Below, one piece after another: positions 1 through 8,064 of a stretch of DNA of 64,000 bases; position 1 is the first letter of the stretch; each line of letters opens with the position of its first letter. Position numbers and translations under genes: made by a program. The stretch comes from Io17-Chloro-G2 sp034420695 (GTDB lineage Bacteria; Chloroflexota; Dehalococcoidia; Lucifugimonadales; UBA3495). Location: contig DAOULB010000005.1 of the NCBI GenBank assembly GCA_034420695.1, forward strand, positions 62,001-126,000. Direction: 5' to 3'. The notes beneath the pieces were generated by a model. The model had not been told where the DNA came from. It saw nothing but the letters and a program-made list of their open reading frames with translations, and did no database searches.

Positions 1-37
1 CGGGGCCGGTCTTGGAGCCGGCAGAGGAGGAACTGCT

Positions 38-928
38 ATGGTGGAGCTGGGCAGGCTTATTACGGCGATGATTACCCCCTTCGACGAGGAGGGCAAGGTC
101 GACTATCCCCAAGCCAGGAGACTGGCCAATGCCCTGCTCGATTCCGGGAGCGACGGCTTGGTGGTTTCCGGCACCACCGGCGAGTCTCCGACTCTCAGCA
201 ACGAAGAGAAGCTCCGGCTGTTTGCCGAGGTTAAAGAGGCCATTGGAGACAGGGGCGCGGTGATTGCCGGCACCGGCAACTACAACACCGCGGAGAGCGT
301 CGAACTGAGCATGGAAGCCCAGAAACAGGGAGTGGACGGTCTGCTGCTGGTGGTGCCCTATTACAACAAGCCGCCCCAGGAGGGGCTATACCAGCATTTC
401 AAAACCATCGCCGCTCATACCCACCTGCCCTGCGTGGTCTATAACGTCACCAGCCGCACCAGTCTTAACATGAGCCACGAGACCACTATCAGGCTTAGTC
501 ACATCGACAACATAGTAGGCGTCAAGGAAGCGGGCAGCGACATGGACCAGATCGCCCGCATTATTGAAGGCTCCACCGACGGTTTCAGGGTGTGGAGCGG
601 CAACGACAACGAGACCTTCTACATTATGTCGATGGGCGGCTACGGCGTGGTCAGCGTGGCGTCGCACTTGGTGGGGAACCAGATAAAGCAGATGATGGGC
701 CTGCTGTTGGAAGGGGACGTCGAAGGGGCCGCAGCGGAGCACCGGAGGCTGCTGCCCATTTTCAAGGTGCTGTTCGTGGAGTCAAACCCCATTCCGGTCA
801 AGTGGTCGGTCAACAAGGTGGGGTTCAGTGCCGGAAAGCCCCGCCTGCCGCTGGTACCGCCCCAAGAGAAGACCGTGGCCGAACTGGAGAACGTGCTGGC
901 CAACTACTCGTTCGACCTGCCGGTGTAG
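38..928 (+). CDS. dapA: 4-hydroxy-tetrahydrodipicolinate synthase
   Basis: Condenses pyruvate with aspartate semialdehyde in the lysine/diaminopimelate pathway; cytosolic TIM barrel. The 296-residue length is normal for the family. The N-terminal GTTGES phosphate/substrate loop, the catalytic tyrosine (Y135 in YNVTSRT) and the Schiff-base lysine (K163 in GVKEAGSD) are all visible. The ATG has a GAGGAGG ribosome site at 24-30, seven bases upstream. Transcribed toward purA, with a shared terminator between them. The relatives KDPG aldolase and N-acetylneuraminate lyase share the fold, but the motif spacing fits DapA. Confidence 0.93.
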   Translation: MVELGRLITAMITPFDEEGKVDYPQARRLANALLDSGSDGLVVSGTTGESPTLSNEEKLRLFAEVKEAIGDRGAVIAGTGNYNTAESVELSMEAQKQGVDGLLLVVPYYNKPPQEGLYQHFKTIAAHTHLPCVVYNVTSRTSLNMSHETTIRLSHIDNIVGVKEAGSDMDQIARIIEGSTDGFRVWSGNDNETFYIMSMGGYGVVSVASHLVGNQIKQMMGLLLEGDVEGAAAEHRRLLPIFKVLFVESNPIPVKWSVNKVGFSAGKPRLPLVPPQEKTVAELENVLANYSFDLPV

Positions 929-962
929 CCCAGTCTTTCCCAAAGCCCGGCTACCGTAAAGA

Positions 963-994
963 AAGACTCCTCCACAGGCCTACGGAGGAGTCTT
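963..994. terminator. Bidirectional terminator between dapA and purA
   Basis: Perfect 11-bp inverted repeat (963-973 with 984-994) around a 10-base loop, lying between two convergent genes. The T-richness after it is modest on both sides, so the call rests on stem strength and position. Confidence 0.75.
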
Positions 995-1092
995 CGTTTA
1001 TTGCCGGGGAGGTTTCACGTTCCTTATTTGGGCCGCACAAAGCCGGGACCCATCGGAGGGAGTCCTGTGTTGCATGGCTGATAGCTTCCGGT

Positions 1093-2379
1093 CTAGGAGA
1101 TTACCTCTTCCCGCAGAATCGTTTCACCACGGCTGGGGCCGGTGGAGACTATTTGCACCCGGCAGCCGACCAGTTCTTCGATGCGGTTTATGTAGCTGAC
1201 TGCGTTGGCCGGCAACTGGTCCATGCTGGTGGCACTGGCGGTGGGTTCGTTCCAACCGGGCAACTCCTCGTACACCGGCTCGCATCTTTCCAGGAGGCCG
1301 GTGCTGGCTGGAAAACGGCTTACTTCCATGCCGTCGGCCCGGTATCCCACGCACACTTTAACCGTGGGGAACCCGTCCAGAATGTCCAACCTAGTCAGCA
1401 CTAGCCCGGAAAACCCATTCAAGGTGCAGCTGTACCTGCCAGCCACTGCGTCGAACCAGCCGATGCGCCGTGGTCTGCCGGTGGTAGTGCCGAATTCTTG
1501 GGCCTTCTCCTGGATTTCGGCGGCCACGTTGTCTTTCAACTCCGAGGGCATCGGCCCGCCACCCACCCTGGTGGAGTAGGCCTTGAAAACGCCCAGCACC
1601 CCGGCGATGTCGTGGGGGTCAATGCCCAGCCCGGTGCAGGCTCCGCCGACGGTGGGCGATGACGAAGTCACGTAAGGGTAGCAGCCGTGGTCGATGTCCA
1701 GCATCGTTCCCTGGGCTCCCTCAAGAAGCACGCTTTTCTCTTGGTCTAGAAGGTCCCTGACTATCTCTTCAGTGGCCGAGATGTGGTGGCGCAGCTTCTC
1801 GCCCCACTCAAGGCACTGCTCAAGCAGGTCATTGTGAGAAAGGGCTTCTCCCCCGTAGATCTTGGTGATGACGGCGTTCTTGAACTTGAGGGCCTGTTTC
1901 AGCCGCGGTTCAAGGGTCTGCCGGTCGATAAGGTCCCCCACCCGGATGCCGCCCCTTCCGACTTTGTCCAGATAGGCTGGGCCAACTCCCCTGCCAGTGG
2001 TGCCGATGGCTGCATCTCCCCTGGCTTCCTCCTCCAGCTTGTCCAGAAGGACATGGTAGGGCATGATGACGTGGGCTCGCTCGCTTACGAAGAGGTCGGC
2101 GGTGTCAATGTCCCGGTCTTCCAGTTGCTTAAGTTCGTCGAGCAACACATCGGGGCTGACCACCACGCCGTTGCCGATGATACCCAAGACCCCAGGCCAG
2201 CAGATGCCCGCCGGCACCGAGTGCAACTGGAAGGTGCCCTTGTCGTTCACCACCGTGTGGCCGGCGTTGTTGCCCCCGGCGTAGCGCGCGACCGCGCTGA
2301 CCTCTCGGGCAAGATAGTCCACAATCTTGCCCTTACCTTCGTCTCCCCACTGGCCGCCAATCACGGCATACGCCGGCAT
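1093..2379 (-). CDS. purA: Adenylosuccinate synthetase
   Basis: GTP-dependent ligation of aspartate to IMP, the first committed step to AMP. Residues 6-17 carry the family signature GQWGDEGKGKIV with the P-loop-like GTP site; GNNAGHTVV and the later TTTGRPRR substrate loop are also present. At 428 residues the protein is full length, and the C-terminus ends normally in a region convergent with dapA. A consensus-like promoter sits about 60 bp upstream of the ATG. It is expressed as its own unit rather than with purQ, which lies on the other strand. Confidence 0.95.
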   Translation of the reverse strand: MPAYAVIGGQWGDEGKGKIVDYLAREVSAVARYAGGNNAGHTVVNDKGTFQLHSVPAGICWPGVLGIIGNGVVVSPDVLLDELKQLEDRDIDTADLFVSERAHVIMPYHVLLDKLEEEARGDAAIGTTGRGVGPAYLDKVGRGGIRVGDLIDRQTLEPRLKQALKFKNAVITKIYGGEALSHNDLLEQCLEWGEKLRHHISATEEIVRDLLDQEKSVLLEGAQGTMLDIDHGCYPYVTSSSPTVGGACTGLGIDPHDIAGVLGVFKAYSTRVGGGPMPSELKDNVAAEIQEKAQEFGTTTGRPRRIGWFDAVAGRYSCTLNGFSGLVLTRLDILDGFPTVKVCVGYRADGMEVSRFPASTGLLERCEPVYEELPGWNEPTASATSMDQLPANAVSYINRIEELVGCRVQIVSTGPSRGETILREEVIS

Positions 2380-2435
2380 TTTCTCCCCCGATGGCAGGTA
2401 TTGGTCCCCCTATGGAACGGCCAAAAACCACGGGC

Positions 2436-2464
2436 AGTATACCAGAACCGCCGAAGCCCATCAA
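2436..2464 (-). promoter_or_regulatory. Sigma70-type promoter for purA
   Basis: On the minus strand TTGATG (2459-2464) is separated by exactly 17 bases from TATACT (2436-2441). This places the start of transcription near 2429 and leaves a leader of about 50 bases before the purA ATG. Confidence 0.7.
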
Positions 2465-2502
2465 AGCGGATTCAGGGGAGATGATACCGCGGTCGCCTTG
2501 CC

Positions 2503-2531
2503 TTGACCGCCTTGGAGCCCAAGACTATCAT
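2503..2531 (+). promoter_or_regulatory. Sigma70-type promoter for the VOC-yqeY-purQ unit
   Basis: TTGACC (2503-2508), 17-base spacer, TATCAT (2526-2531). It is divergent from the purA promoter and about 80 bp before the VOC start codon. Confidence 0.65.
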
Positions 2532-2611
2532 AAGGTCGCTCCGCCGGTTGCCTTGCAAGGCGGCATCCAACGACGAATACGGGCGTCAATGGCCCATTTG
2601 GGAGACTTATT

Positions 2612-2974
2612 ATGGCCTTCAAACTGAACCACCTGCATCTGAAGAGCCCGGACCCCAAGAAGACCGCCGACTTTTACATTGAAAACTTGGGAGCCACCCT
2701 GGTGTCAGAGGTTGGAGGAGGCCGGGGCTACCGTTTGGACCTCCACGGCCTGCCGTTGAATGTAACCGGCCTCATAGATTCGCAGACTCACGAACAGAAC
2801 CTGGGAATCGAGCACATTGCCATCGACACCGACGACATGCCCGGCACAGTAGCCAAGCTTAGGGCCCAAGGCGCCAGGATCCTGGAGGAAACCTCGGTGG
2901 GCAACGGCAGGAAGGTGACTTTCTTCGAGGGCCCCGAGGGGGTATGCCTGGAAGTCCTGGAGATGGCCGACTAA
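2612..2974 (+). CDS. VOC (glyoxalase/bleomycin-resistance) superfamily protein
   Basis: A 120-residue single-module vicinal-oxygen-chelate protein. The paired beta-alpha-beta-beta-beta modules begin with LNHLHLKSPD (first metal-site histidine), continue through IEHIAIDTDD (second histidine) and end with VCLEVLEM (terminal metal-binding glutamate). Members include glyoxalases, epimerases and ring-cleavage dioxygenases, and the substrate cannot be read from sequence. The ATG follows GGAGA at 2601-2605. It is the first gene after a good promoter and is followed 18 bp later by yqeY, so the two are probably co-transcribed. Confidence 0.8.
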   Translation: MAFKLNHLHLKSPDPKKTADFYIENLGATLVSEVGGGRGYRLDLHGLPLNVTGLIDSQTHEQNLGIEHIAIDTDDMPGTVAKLRAQGARILEETSVGNGRKVTFFEGPEGVCLEVLEMAD

Positions 2975-2992
2975 CCGGTAAAGGGCCTAATA

Positions 2993-3448
2993 ATGACGCT
3001 ACGGGACAAGCTGGAAGAAGACATACGCCAGAGCATGCGCGACCGGAACCAGTCCCGGCTGGATGCACTGCGGTTCCTCAAGAGCGCAGTGCAAGCCGCC
3101 GAAAAAGAGGGCGGTGAAACCTTGGACGACGCCCGGATGGTGGATGTCGTGTCCAAGCAGGTCAGCGACCGGCGGGAAAGCATCCGCATGTTCCAGCAAG
3201 GCAACCGTACCGACCTCGTTTCCAAGGAGTCCGCGGAACTCGCGGTTCTGCAAGAATACCTACCTCCTCAGTTGGGCACCGAGGAACTAGAAGATCTGAT
3301 CAAGGGCCTGATCACAGAAGTGGGAGCAACCTCGATAAGGGACAAGGGCAAGGTCATGGGGCGTTTGATGCCCCAAGTTAAAGGAAAGGCCGACGGCTCG
3401 GCGGTCAACGAGCTAGCTACGAGGATCCTAGAGTCCCTGGGCTCCTAG
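2993..3448 (+). CDS. GatB/YqeY domain protein
   Basis: A 151-residue stand-alone homologue of the C-terminal tRNA-interacting domain of amidotransferase subunit GatB. The helical N-terminal half (LKSAVQAAEKE, with a conserved internal Asp/Arg-rich stretch) and the C-terminal QLGTEELEDLI / GKVMGRLMPQVKGKADGS motifs are typical of the YqeY family. The family is linked to tRNA-dependent amidation or tRNA quality, but no activity is firmly assigned. It follows the VOC gene closely and precedes purQ by about 70 bp. Confidence 0.85.
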   Translation: MTLRDKLEEDIRQSMRDRNQSRLDALRFLKSAVQAAEKEGGETLDDARMVDVVSKQVSDRRESIRMFQQGNRTDLVSKESAELAVLQEYLPPQLGTEELEDLIKGLITEVGATSIRDKGKVMGRLMPQVKGKADGSAVNELATRILESLGS

Positions 3449-3519
3449 GGCTTCCGGTCCCAAGTCACCTCCGCGAAGGGATTGTCCCTCCGGGCCCATC
3501 TACGGTTCAAAGGCTGCCT

Positions 3520-4215
3520 ATGCGCTACGCCATCGTTGTATTTCCTGGCACTTGGAGCGACACTGACTGCTACTACCAAGTGGTGGACGTGCTGGGCCAT
3601 GAGGCCGCTTACGTCTGGCACCGGGAGCGGTCGCTGGACGGTTATGACTGCGTTATCCTGCCCGGCGGCTTCTCCTACGGAGACTACCTGAGGCCCGGCG
3701 CCATGGCGGGACTGGCCCCGGTCATGGAAGCGGTGCGGCGTTTCGCAGATTCGGGCGGGCCGGTCATCGGGATTTGCAACGGCTTTCAAGTCCTGTGTGA
3801 GGCCGGTCTCCTTCCCGGAGCGCTGCTGCGCAACAGCCACTTGGAATACCGCTGCCAGTGGACCCACCTCCGCACCGAACGGGTTGCCAAGCCTTTCTCC
3901 AGCCTCTGCCGCCCCGGCCAGGTTTTACAGGTCCCGGTGGGGCACGGCGAGGGCAACTATTACGCCGATGCCCACACCCTGGGCCGATTGGAAGCCGAGG
4001 GCCGAGTGCTGTTCCGCTACTGCGACGCCGCGGGAGAGGCGACCCCAGAAGCCAACCCCAACGGGGCCGCCAATAACATAGCCGGCATAGTCAACGAGCA
4101 GGGCAACGTGCTGGGGATGATGCCTCACCCGGAGCGCAGTTGCGAAGAACTGCTGGGCAGCGCCGACGGCAACCTGATTCTACAGTCCATTGCGGACAGT
4201 TGCGTCGCGGCATAG
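3520..4215 (+). CDS. purQ: Phosphoribosylformylglycinamidine synthase subunit PurQ
   Basis: Glutaminase subunit that supplies ammonia to PurL in step four of purine synthesis. It is a class-I glutamine amidotransferase: the GGFSYGDYLRPGA oxyanion region, the nucleophile cysteine near residue 86 in GICNGFQVL, and the His/Glu pair in MPHPERSCEE are all seen. 231 residues is the size of the stand-alone PurQ of the PurSQL complex. purS and purL are not in the window, so the complex must be encoded elsewhere. A strong hairpin follows the gene. Confidence 0.93.
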   Translation: MRYAIVVFPGTWSDTDCYYQVVDVLGHEAAYVWHRERSLDGYDCVILPGGFSYGDYLRPGAMAGLAPVMEAVRRFADSGGPVIGICNGFQVLCEAGLLPGALLRNSHLEYRCQWTHLRTERVAKPFSSLCRPGQVLQVPVGHGEGNYYADAHTLGRLEAEGRVLFRYCDAAGEATPEANPNGAANNIAGIVNEQGNVLGMMPHPERSCEELLGSADGNLILQSIADSCVAA

Positions 4216-4299
4216 GCCCGCATTATGAGAGTAACCCTTTCGAGATTGTGACGCCTCCCTCTGAGTCCTTCATGATCGTCCTTCCATGCGAAGATGGCT

Positions 4300-4330
4300 A
4301 GTAGAAGGGCCGCCCGGCCCTTCTACTTAG
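4300..4330 (+). terminator. Terminator after purQ
   Basis: Twelve-base-pair perfect stem (4300-4311 with 4316-4327) with a four-base loop, followed by a short T-rich tract. Confidence 0.7.
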
Positions 4331-4337
4331 TTTCACT

Positions 4338-4367
4338 TTGTCACTGAGATTGAACACTTGGTACAAT
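4338..4367 (+). promoter_or_regulatory. Promoter for the VOC-aroK-aroB unit
   Basis: TTGTCA (4338-4343), 18-base spacer, TACAAT (4362-4367), immediately after the purQ terminator and about 37 bp before the next start codon. This marks a new transcription unit. Confidence 0.6.
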
Positions 4368-4404
4368 CTGGCATTGCGGAGACTTGGCAGAGAGGTGAGC
4401 GCCT

Positions 4405-4809
4405 ATGCCGGGGAAGATTAAGACGACCAAGATTAACCACGTCACCACCATGGTGAAGGATACCCAGCGCGCCATGAAATTCTACAACGACTTGGTGGGC
4501 ATCAAGCAGATTCAGAGCCAGGTGGACAATCCGGCGATAACTTGGTTGCAGCTGGAAAGCGGGATAATGCTCCACTTGATCGAAACCCAGGAAGCCCCGG
4601 CCAAGCCTCCCAACATTCACCACGCCTTCGAAGTTGAAGACTTCGCGGCGACCAAGGAAGTCCTGCGGGAAAACGGGTTCGAGATTGACCGGGAAGGCGT
4701 GCGCTACGACGGCCAGTGCTATCTGTTCATATTTGACCCTGACGGCAACAGTGTGGAATTCTGCACCGCCTCCGGTTATGCGCCGGCCCCGCCCCGGCCA
4801 ACTGGCTGA
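4405..4809 (+). CDS. VOC superfamily protein
   Basis: 134 residues with two VOC modules: INHVTTMVKD (first metal His), IHHAFEVEDF (second His) and SVEFCTASG (terminal Glu). A closely similar protein is encoded at 31649-32047; the two share the layout and many residues (WLQLxSG, HHxAFEV, DGN). Its family includes methylmalonyl-CoA epimerases and extradiol-type lyases, and the substrate is unknown. A GAGGTG ribosome site precedes the ATG. It is followed 42 bp later by aroK, with a promoter upstream, so it may be co-transcribed with the shikimate genes. Confidence 0.8.
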   Translation: MPGKIKTTKINHVTTMVKDTQRAMKFYNDLVGIKQIQSQVDNPAITWLQLESGIMLHLIETQEAPAKPPNIHHAFEVEDFAATKEVLRENGFEIDREGVRYDGQCYLFIFDPDGNSVEFCTASGYAPAPPRPTG

Positions 4810-4851
4810 GTTCCCGGGTCCTCCCTTCCACCCGCGGGAGCCTTGCATCCA

Positions 4852-5442
4852 ATGAATAAAGACCAGGAAGGCACGGCCAACATTTTCCTGGTGGGCTTCA
4901 TGGCCACCGGAAAGAGTTCCGTGGGCAGGATTTTGGCGGAACGCCTGAACCGACCGTTTGTGGACGCTGACAAAGAGATCGAAAGGCGGGCTGGCAAGTC
5001 CATCCCCGACATATTCCGCGAGGACGGAGAAGCCATATTCCGCAACTTGGAGACCTCTGTGGTCAGGGACCTCTGCTCAGGGAACGGCAGGATTATTGCG
5101 GCAGGCGGAGGGGCCTTTGTTAGCGATGAAAACCGGCGGCTGATGCTGGATGCCGGCCGTGTGGTCTGCCTGACCGCACATCCAGGCACCGTTATGGAGC
5201 GGCTCAACATTGGGGCGGAGGGGGACATCCGGGGAGAAGGCGGTTCTCCCGGGTCGCAACGGCCGATGCTTGCCGGGGAGGATACTTTGGAGCGCATCAC
5301 CGGGCTCCTGGCCCAGCGTTCGCCTTACTACGCCCTGGCCCACGATGTCGTGGCAACCGATGATTTGACACCGGCCCAAGTTGCGGAGCAGGTTATAGAC
5401 ATCTGCGCTGACGCGCTGGGTGTACCGGAGGAAGGGAAATGA
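4852..5442 (+). CDS. aroK: Shikimate kinase
   Basis: Phosphorylates shikimate at the 3-hydroxyl with ATP in aromatic amino acid synthesis. The Walker A loop GFMATGKSSVG, the substrate-binding aspartate stretch FVDADKEIERRAG, the GGG motif at AAGGGAFV and a lid region ending RPMLAG are present. The ATG at 4852 is preferred over an in-frame TTG at 4843 because the GGGAG at 4836-4840 would lie only two bases from the TTG. It overlaps aroB by four bases (ATGA), so the two are translationally coupled. Confidence 0.9.
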   Translation: MNKDQEGTANIFLVGFMATGKSSVGRILAERLNRPFVDADKEIERRAGKSIPDIFREDGEAIFRNLETSVVRDLCSGNGRIIAAGGGAFVSDENRRLMLDAGRVVCLTAHPGTVMERLNIGAEGDIRGEGGSPGSQRPMLAGEDTLERITGLLAQRSPYYALAHDVVATDDLTPAQVAEQVIDICADALGVPEEGK

Positions 5443-6539
5443 CCGATCATGACTTGGCGGCAACCGTTCATCACTCCGGGGGGAGCTACCCTGTGGTGGC
5501 CGGCTGGGGGCTGCTGGACAACGTGGGGGACCGGCTCGGGGAGATGGGGTTTGACCGGGCGGCCTACGTCATTACCGACAGCAGGGTAATGAACCCCTAC
5601 GGCCGCCAGGTCCAGCGTTCTTTAGAGCAGAGCGGCATCCCGGCCCACTGCTTCGTTATTCCGGCGGGGGAGTCCAGCAAGAGCTTCCAGCAAGCCCAGG
5701 CCATTTACGACTGGCTGGTTGGCCTGAGGGCCGAACGCTCCCACCCCATCGTCGCGGTGGGCGGCGGAGTCGTTGGAGACTTGGCAGGGTTCGTGGCCGC
5801 CACCTACCTCCGGGGAGTGCCCTTCGTGCAGGTGCCCACCAGCATGGCCGCCATGGTGGACGCCTCAATTGGCGGCAAGACCGCGGTAAACCTGCCCCAA
5901 GCCAAGAACATGGTGGGAGCTTTTTACCAGCCTAAGGGAGTGTTCGCCGACGTCCAGACCCTGTCCACCTTGGGCAAGCGGGAACTGGCGGAAGGCTGGG
6001 CCGAGGCCATCAAGCACGGCCTGATTACCGATGCCGGGTTGGTGGACGTTTTCGAAGAGCACGCCGAGGACCTGATGGCGGTGGAGCCGGAAATCTCCAC
6101 CCATGTTATCCGCCGCAGCATGGCTATAAAAGCCGAAGTGGTCAGCCAGGACGAGCGGGAGACCCTGGGCGTTCGGATCCTGTTGAACTACGGCCACACC
6201 ATCGGCCATGCCTTGGAGGCTTCCACCGAATACGGACGGTTCCTACACGGAGAAGGAGTGTCCATTGGAATGATGGGCGCAGCCCAGATCGCCCGGGGCA
6301 TAGGTATGCTGGACCAGGGTGTGGTGGACCGCCAGGAGCGGTTGCTGCGCAGGTTCGGACTGCCCATAACCGCGGCGGGGGTGCCGGTGGACGACATTCT
6401 ACGTGCCATGTCCTTGGACAAGAAGACCGAGGGCGGGTCCAACCGGTGGGTCCTGCTGGAGAGGGTGGGCGAAGCGGTGGTCCGCCAGGATGTGCCCCGG
6501 GACTTGGTTGAAGAAACGGTGCGGGGGCTGACCGGATAA
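5439..6539 (+). CDS. aroB: 3-dehydroquinate synthase
   Basis: Converts DAHP to 3-dehydroquinate, using NAD and a divalent metal. The 366-residue protein has the NAD-binding GGGVVGDLAGFVAATYLRG motif, the VPTSMAAMVDASIGGKTAVN stretch, and the metal ligands in the ATIKHGLI-like (EAIKHGLI) and LLNYGHTIGHALE segments. Its start overlaps the stop of aroK. Together they form a shikimate-pathway pair; the remaining aro genes are outside the window. Confidence 0.94.
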   Translation: MTDHDLAATVHHSGGSYPVVAGWGLLDNVGDRLGEMGFDRAAYVITDSRVMNPYGRQVQRSLEQSGIPAHCFVIPAGESSKSFQQAQAIYDWLVGLRAERSHPIVAVGGGVVGDLAGFVAATYLRGVPFVQVPTSMAAMVDASIGGKTAVNLPQAKNMVGAFYQPKGVFADVQTLSTLGKRELAEGWAEAIKHGLITDAGLVDVFEEHAEDLMAVEPEISTHVIRRSMAIKAEVVSQDERETLGVRILLNYGHTIGHALEASTEYGRFLHGEGVSIGMMGAAQIARGIGMLDQGVVDRQERLLRRFGLPITAAGVPVDDILRAMSLDKKTEGGSNRWVLLERVGEAVVRQDVPRDLVEETVRGLTG

Positions 6540-6569
6540 CCGGGCCGCCCTTCCCGCCACAAGTGGCTT

Positions 6570-7628
6570 CTAGGCCAGTGGGACCTTTTCCTTGGTCCTC
6601 CTCAGCTTGGCCTTCACCAGCAGCCCGGCGATGATCAGGCACATAATCCCGCCCATTCCCAGAAGCAGGACGCTGGCAAGTTCTCCCAAGTAGCCAGGGC
6701 CTATTCCGGTGTTGGAGACCTGTTCCATTGCCACGGCAACGCAGCCGCTCAACACCGTGATTCCGAACAGGAACCGGATCCGCGTCGGGGTCACGAACCT
6801 GGTGGCGGTGGCGCCCAACTGGGAACCCAGGGAAGCCGCGCACAGCATCATTACTACCATGACCAAGTCAACCTCGCCGGAGTACGCCTTGATAAAGGCC
6901 CCCAGGGAGCCGGTTATGATGACCTGGAACAGGTCGGTGCCTATGGCGACGGTGGTGGGGACCCCGACGGCATAAATCAGGATAGGCATCAGTATGGTGC
7001 CCCCTCCCGCTCCCAGCAGCCCGGCGAAGAGTCCGGCCAGGACGCCTATGCCGAAGGGAATGAGTACCGATATCCTGGGAATGCCGGAAACCGGCAAGGA
7101 GACGTACAGAGGAATGGAGGTTAAGCCGGGAAGTGGGAGGGAATTCGGCGTCAGGCGCAGGGCCTGCACCCGGCGGGCAAACCCGGCGGTGGATGGCGCT
7201 TCGCGGTCGGTGCCTGACTGTCTTCGGGTGCGCCAGGAGTCGTAAGTGATGAACGAGCCAAGCACCGCCAGGATTCCCACGTAGGTGTACCGGATGGCGG
7301 ACTCGGCCAGCCCCGCCGCCTTGAGCTCCGAGATAATCCATTGTGCCAGGAAGAGGGCCGGAATAGTGCCGCTCACCATGAACAGACCCAGTTTGAAATC
7401 CACGTTTCCCAAGTTCCGGTGCTTCAGAGTGTTGACTATGGAAGAGCCCATTATCAACGTGAGGCCGGTGCCAACCGCTATGGGAGCGGGCACGCCGAAG
7501 ACCAGCAGCCCGCCGGTGATCATAAAGCCGCCGCCCACTCCGAAGAATCCGCTCAGGGTACCCAGGATCAGACCCAGCAGCAGCAGAAGGGCCGGGTTGA
7601 GCACTATCTCTGCGTTGGGAAACAGCAT
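6570..7628 (-). CDS. TauE/SafE family sulfite/anion exporter
   Basis: Integral membrane protein of 352 residues with about eight to nine hydrophobic segments. The two duplicated TauE halves are marked by the glycine-rich GTLSGFFGVGGGF and GVLAGLFAGLLGAGGG motifs near the start and middle. Family members move sulfite, sulfoacetate or other organosulfur anions. A small membrane protein ends two bases before this start codon, so translation is probably coupled. The substrate is not decidable, although a sulfonate-related role would suit the family. Confidence 0.85.
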   Translation of the reverse strand: MLFPNAEIVLNPALLLLLGLILGTLSGFFGVGGGFMITGGLLVFGVPAPIAVGTGLTLIMGSSIVNTLKHRNLGNVDFKLGLFMVSGTIPALFLAQWIISELKAAGLAESAIRYTYVGILAVLGSFITYDSWRTRRQSGTDREAPSTAGFARRVQALRLTPNSLPLPGLTSIPLYVSLPVSGIPRISVLIPFGIGVLAGLFAGLLGAGGGTILMPILIYAVGVPTTVAIGTDLFQVIITGSLGAFIKAYSGEVDLVMVVMMLCAASLGSQLGATATRFVTPTRIRFLFGITVLSGCVAVAMEQVSNTGIGPGYLGELASVLLLGMGGIMCLIIAGLLVKAKLRRTKEKVPLA

Positions 7629-7630
7629 GC

Positions 7631-7816
7631 TCAGTGCCCGTGACTTTGCCGGGAGCCGCCCGAGCGGGAACCGGGCGCCAAAAGACGAAACAGGCCTTCC
7701 CAGAACAGGAACAGTGCCAGCCCGGTTGACGCCACTACCGCCATTACCAGCAGGGCCCAGACCAGTGGATTTCCGGCTGCAGCCGTCCTCAGGAATTCAC
7801 TGAGTGATTCATACAT
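7631..7816 (-). CDS. Small single-span membrane protein upstream of the TauE exporter
   Basis: 61 residues starting MYESLSEF, with one hydrophobic segment (about residues 19-40, ALLVMAVVASTGLALFLFW) and a basic, Gly/Ser/His-rich tail ending HGH. The ATG at 7816 has AGGAAG just upstream; a longer in-frame extension to 7879 lacks a ribosome site. The stop codon lies two bases from the start of the TauE-type gene, suggesting an accessory subunit. No family was recognised. Confidence 0.55.
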   Translation of the reverse strand: MYESLSEFLRTAAAGNPLVWALLVMAVVASTGLALFLFWEGLFRLLAPGSRSGGSRQSHGH

Positions 7817-7868
7817 GGGCGCTTCCTGCAGTGGGTCGGACTCGATGGTCGCTGCCGGGTTACAATAG

Positions 7869-7896
7869 TTGACGGCCAATGGAATGGACGTACAAA
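7869..7896 (+). promoter_or_regulatory. Possible promoter for tgt
   Basis: TTGACG (7869-7874), 16-base spacer, TACAAA (7891-7896), upstream of tgt with a leader of about 160 bases. The -10 is weak. Confidence 0.35.
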
Positions 7897-8064
7897 TATA
7901 TCACGTGACTGAAGGGCGCCGGGCGTTCTTCTACAAACCTGACGTGGAAGAGCGGTAGGGGTTGGTATGAATTGTTCGGCCGTCCTTACACTTTCTGCCA
8001 TGATACGAAGGCAATGGTATATGAGGATATTGATGACAGGAACGGTGGCTCGGGACAATGCCGT

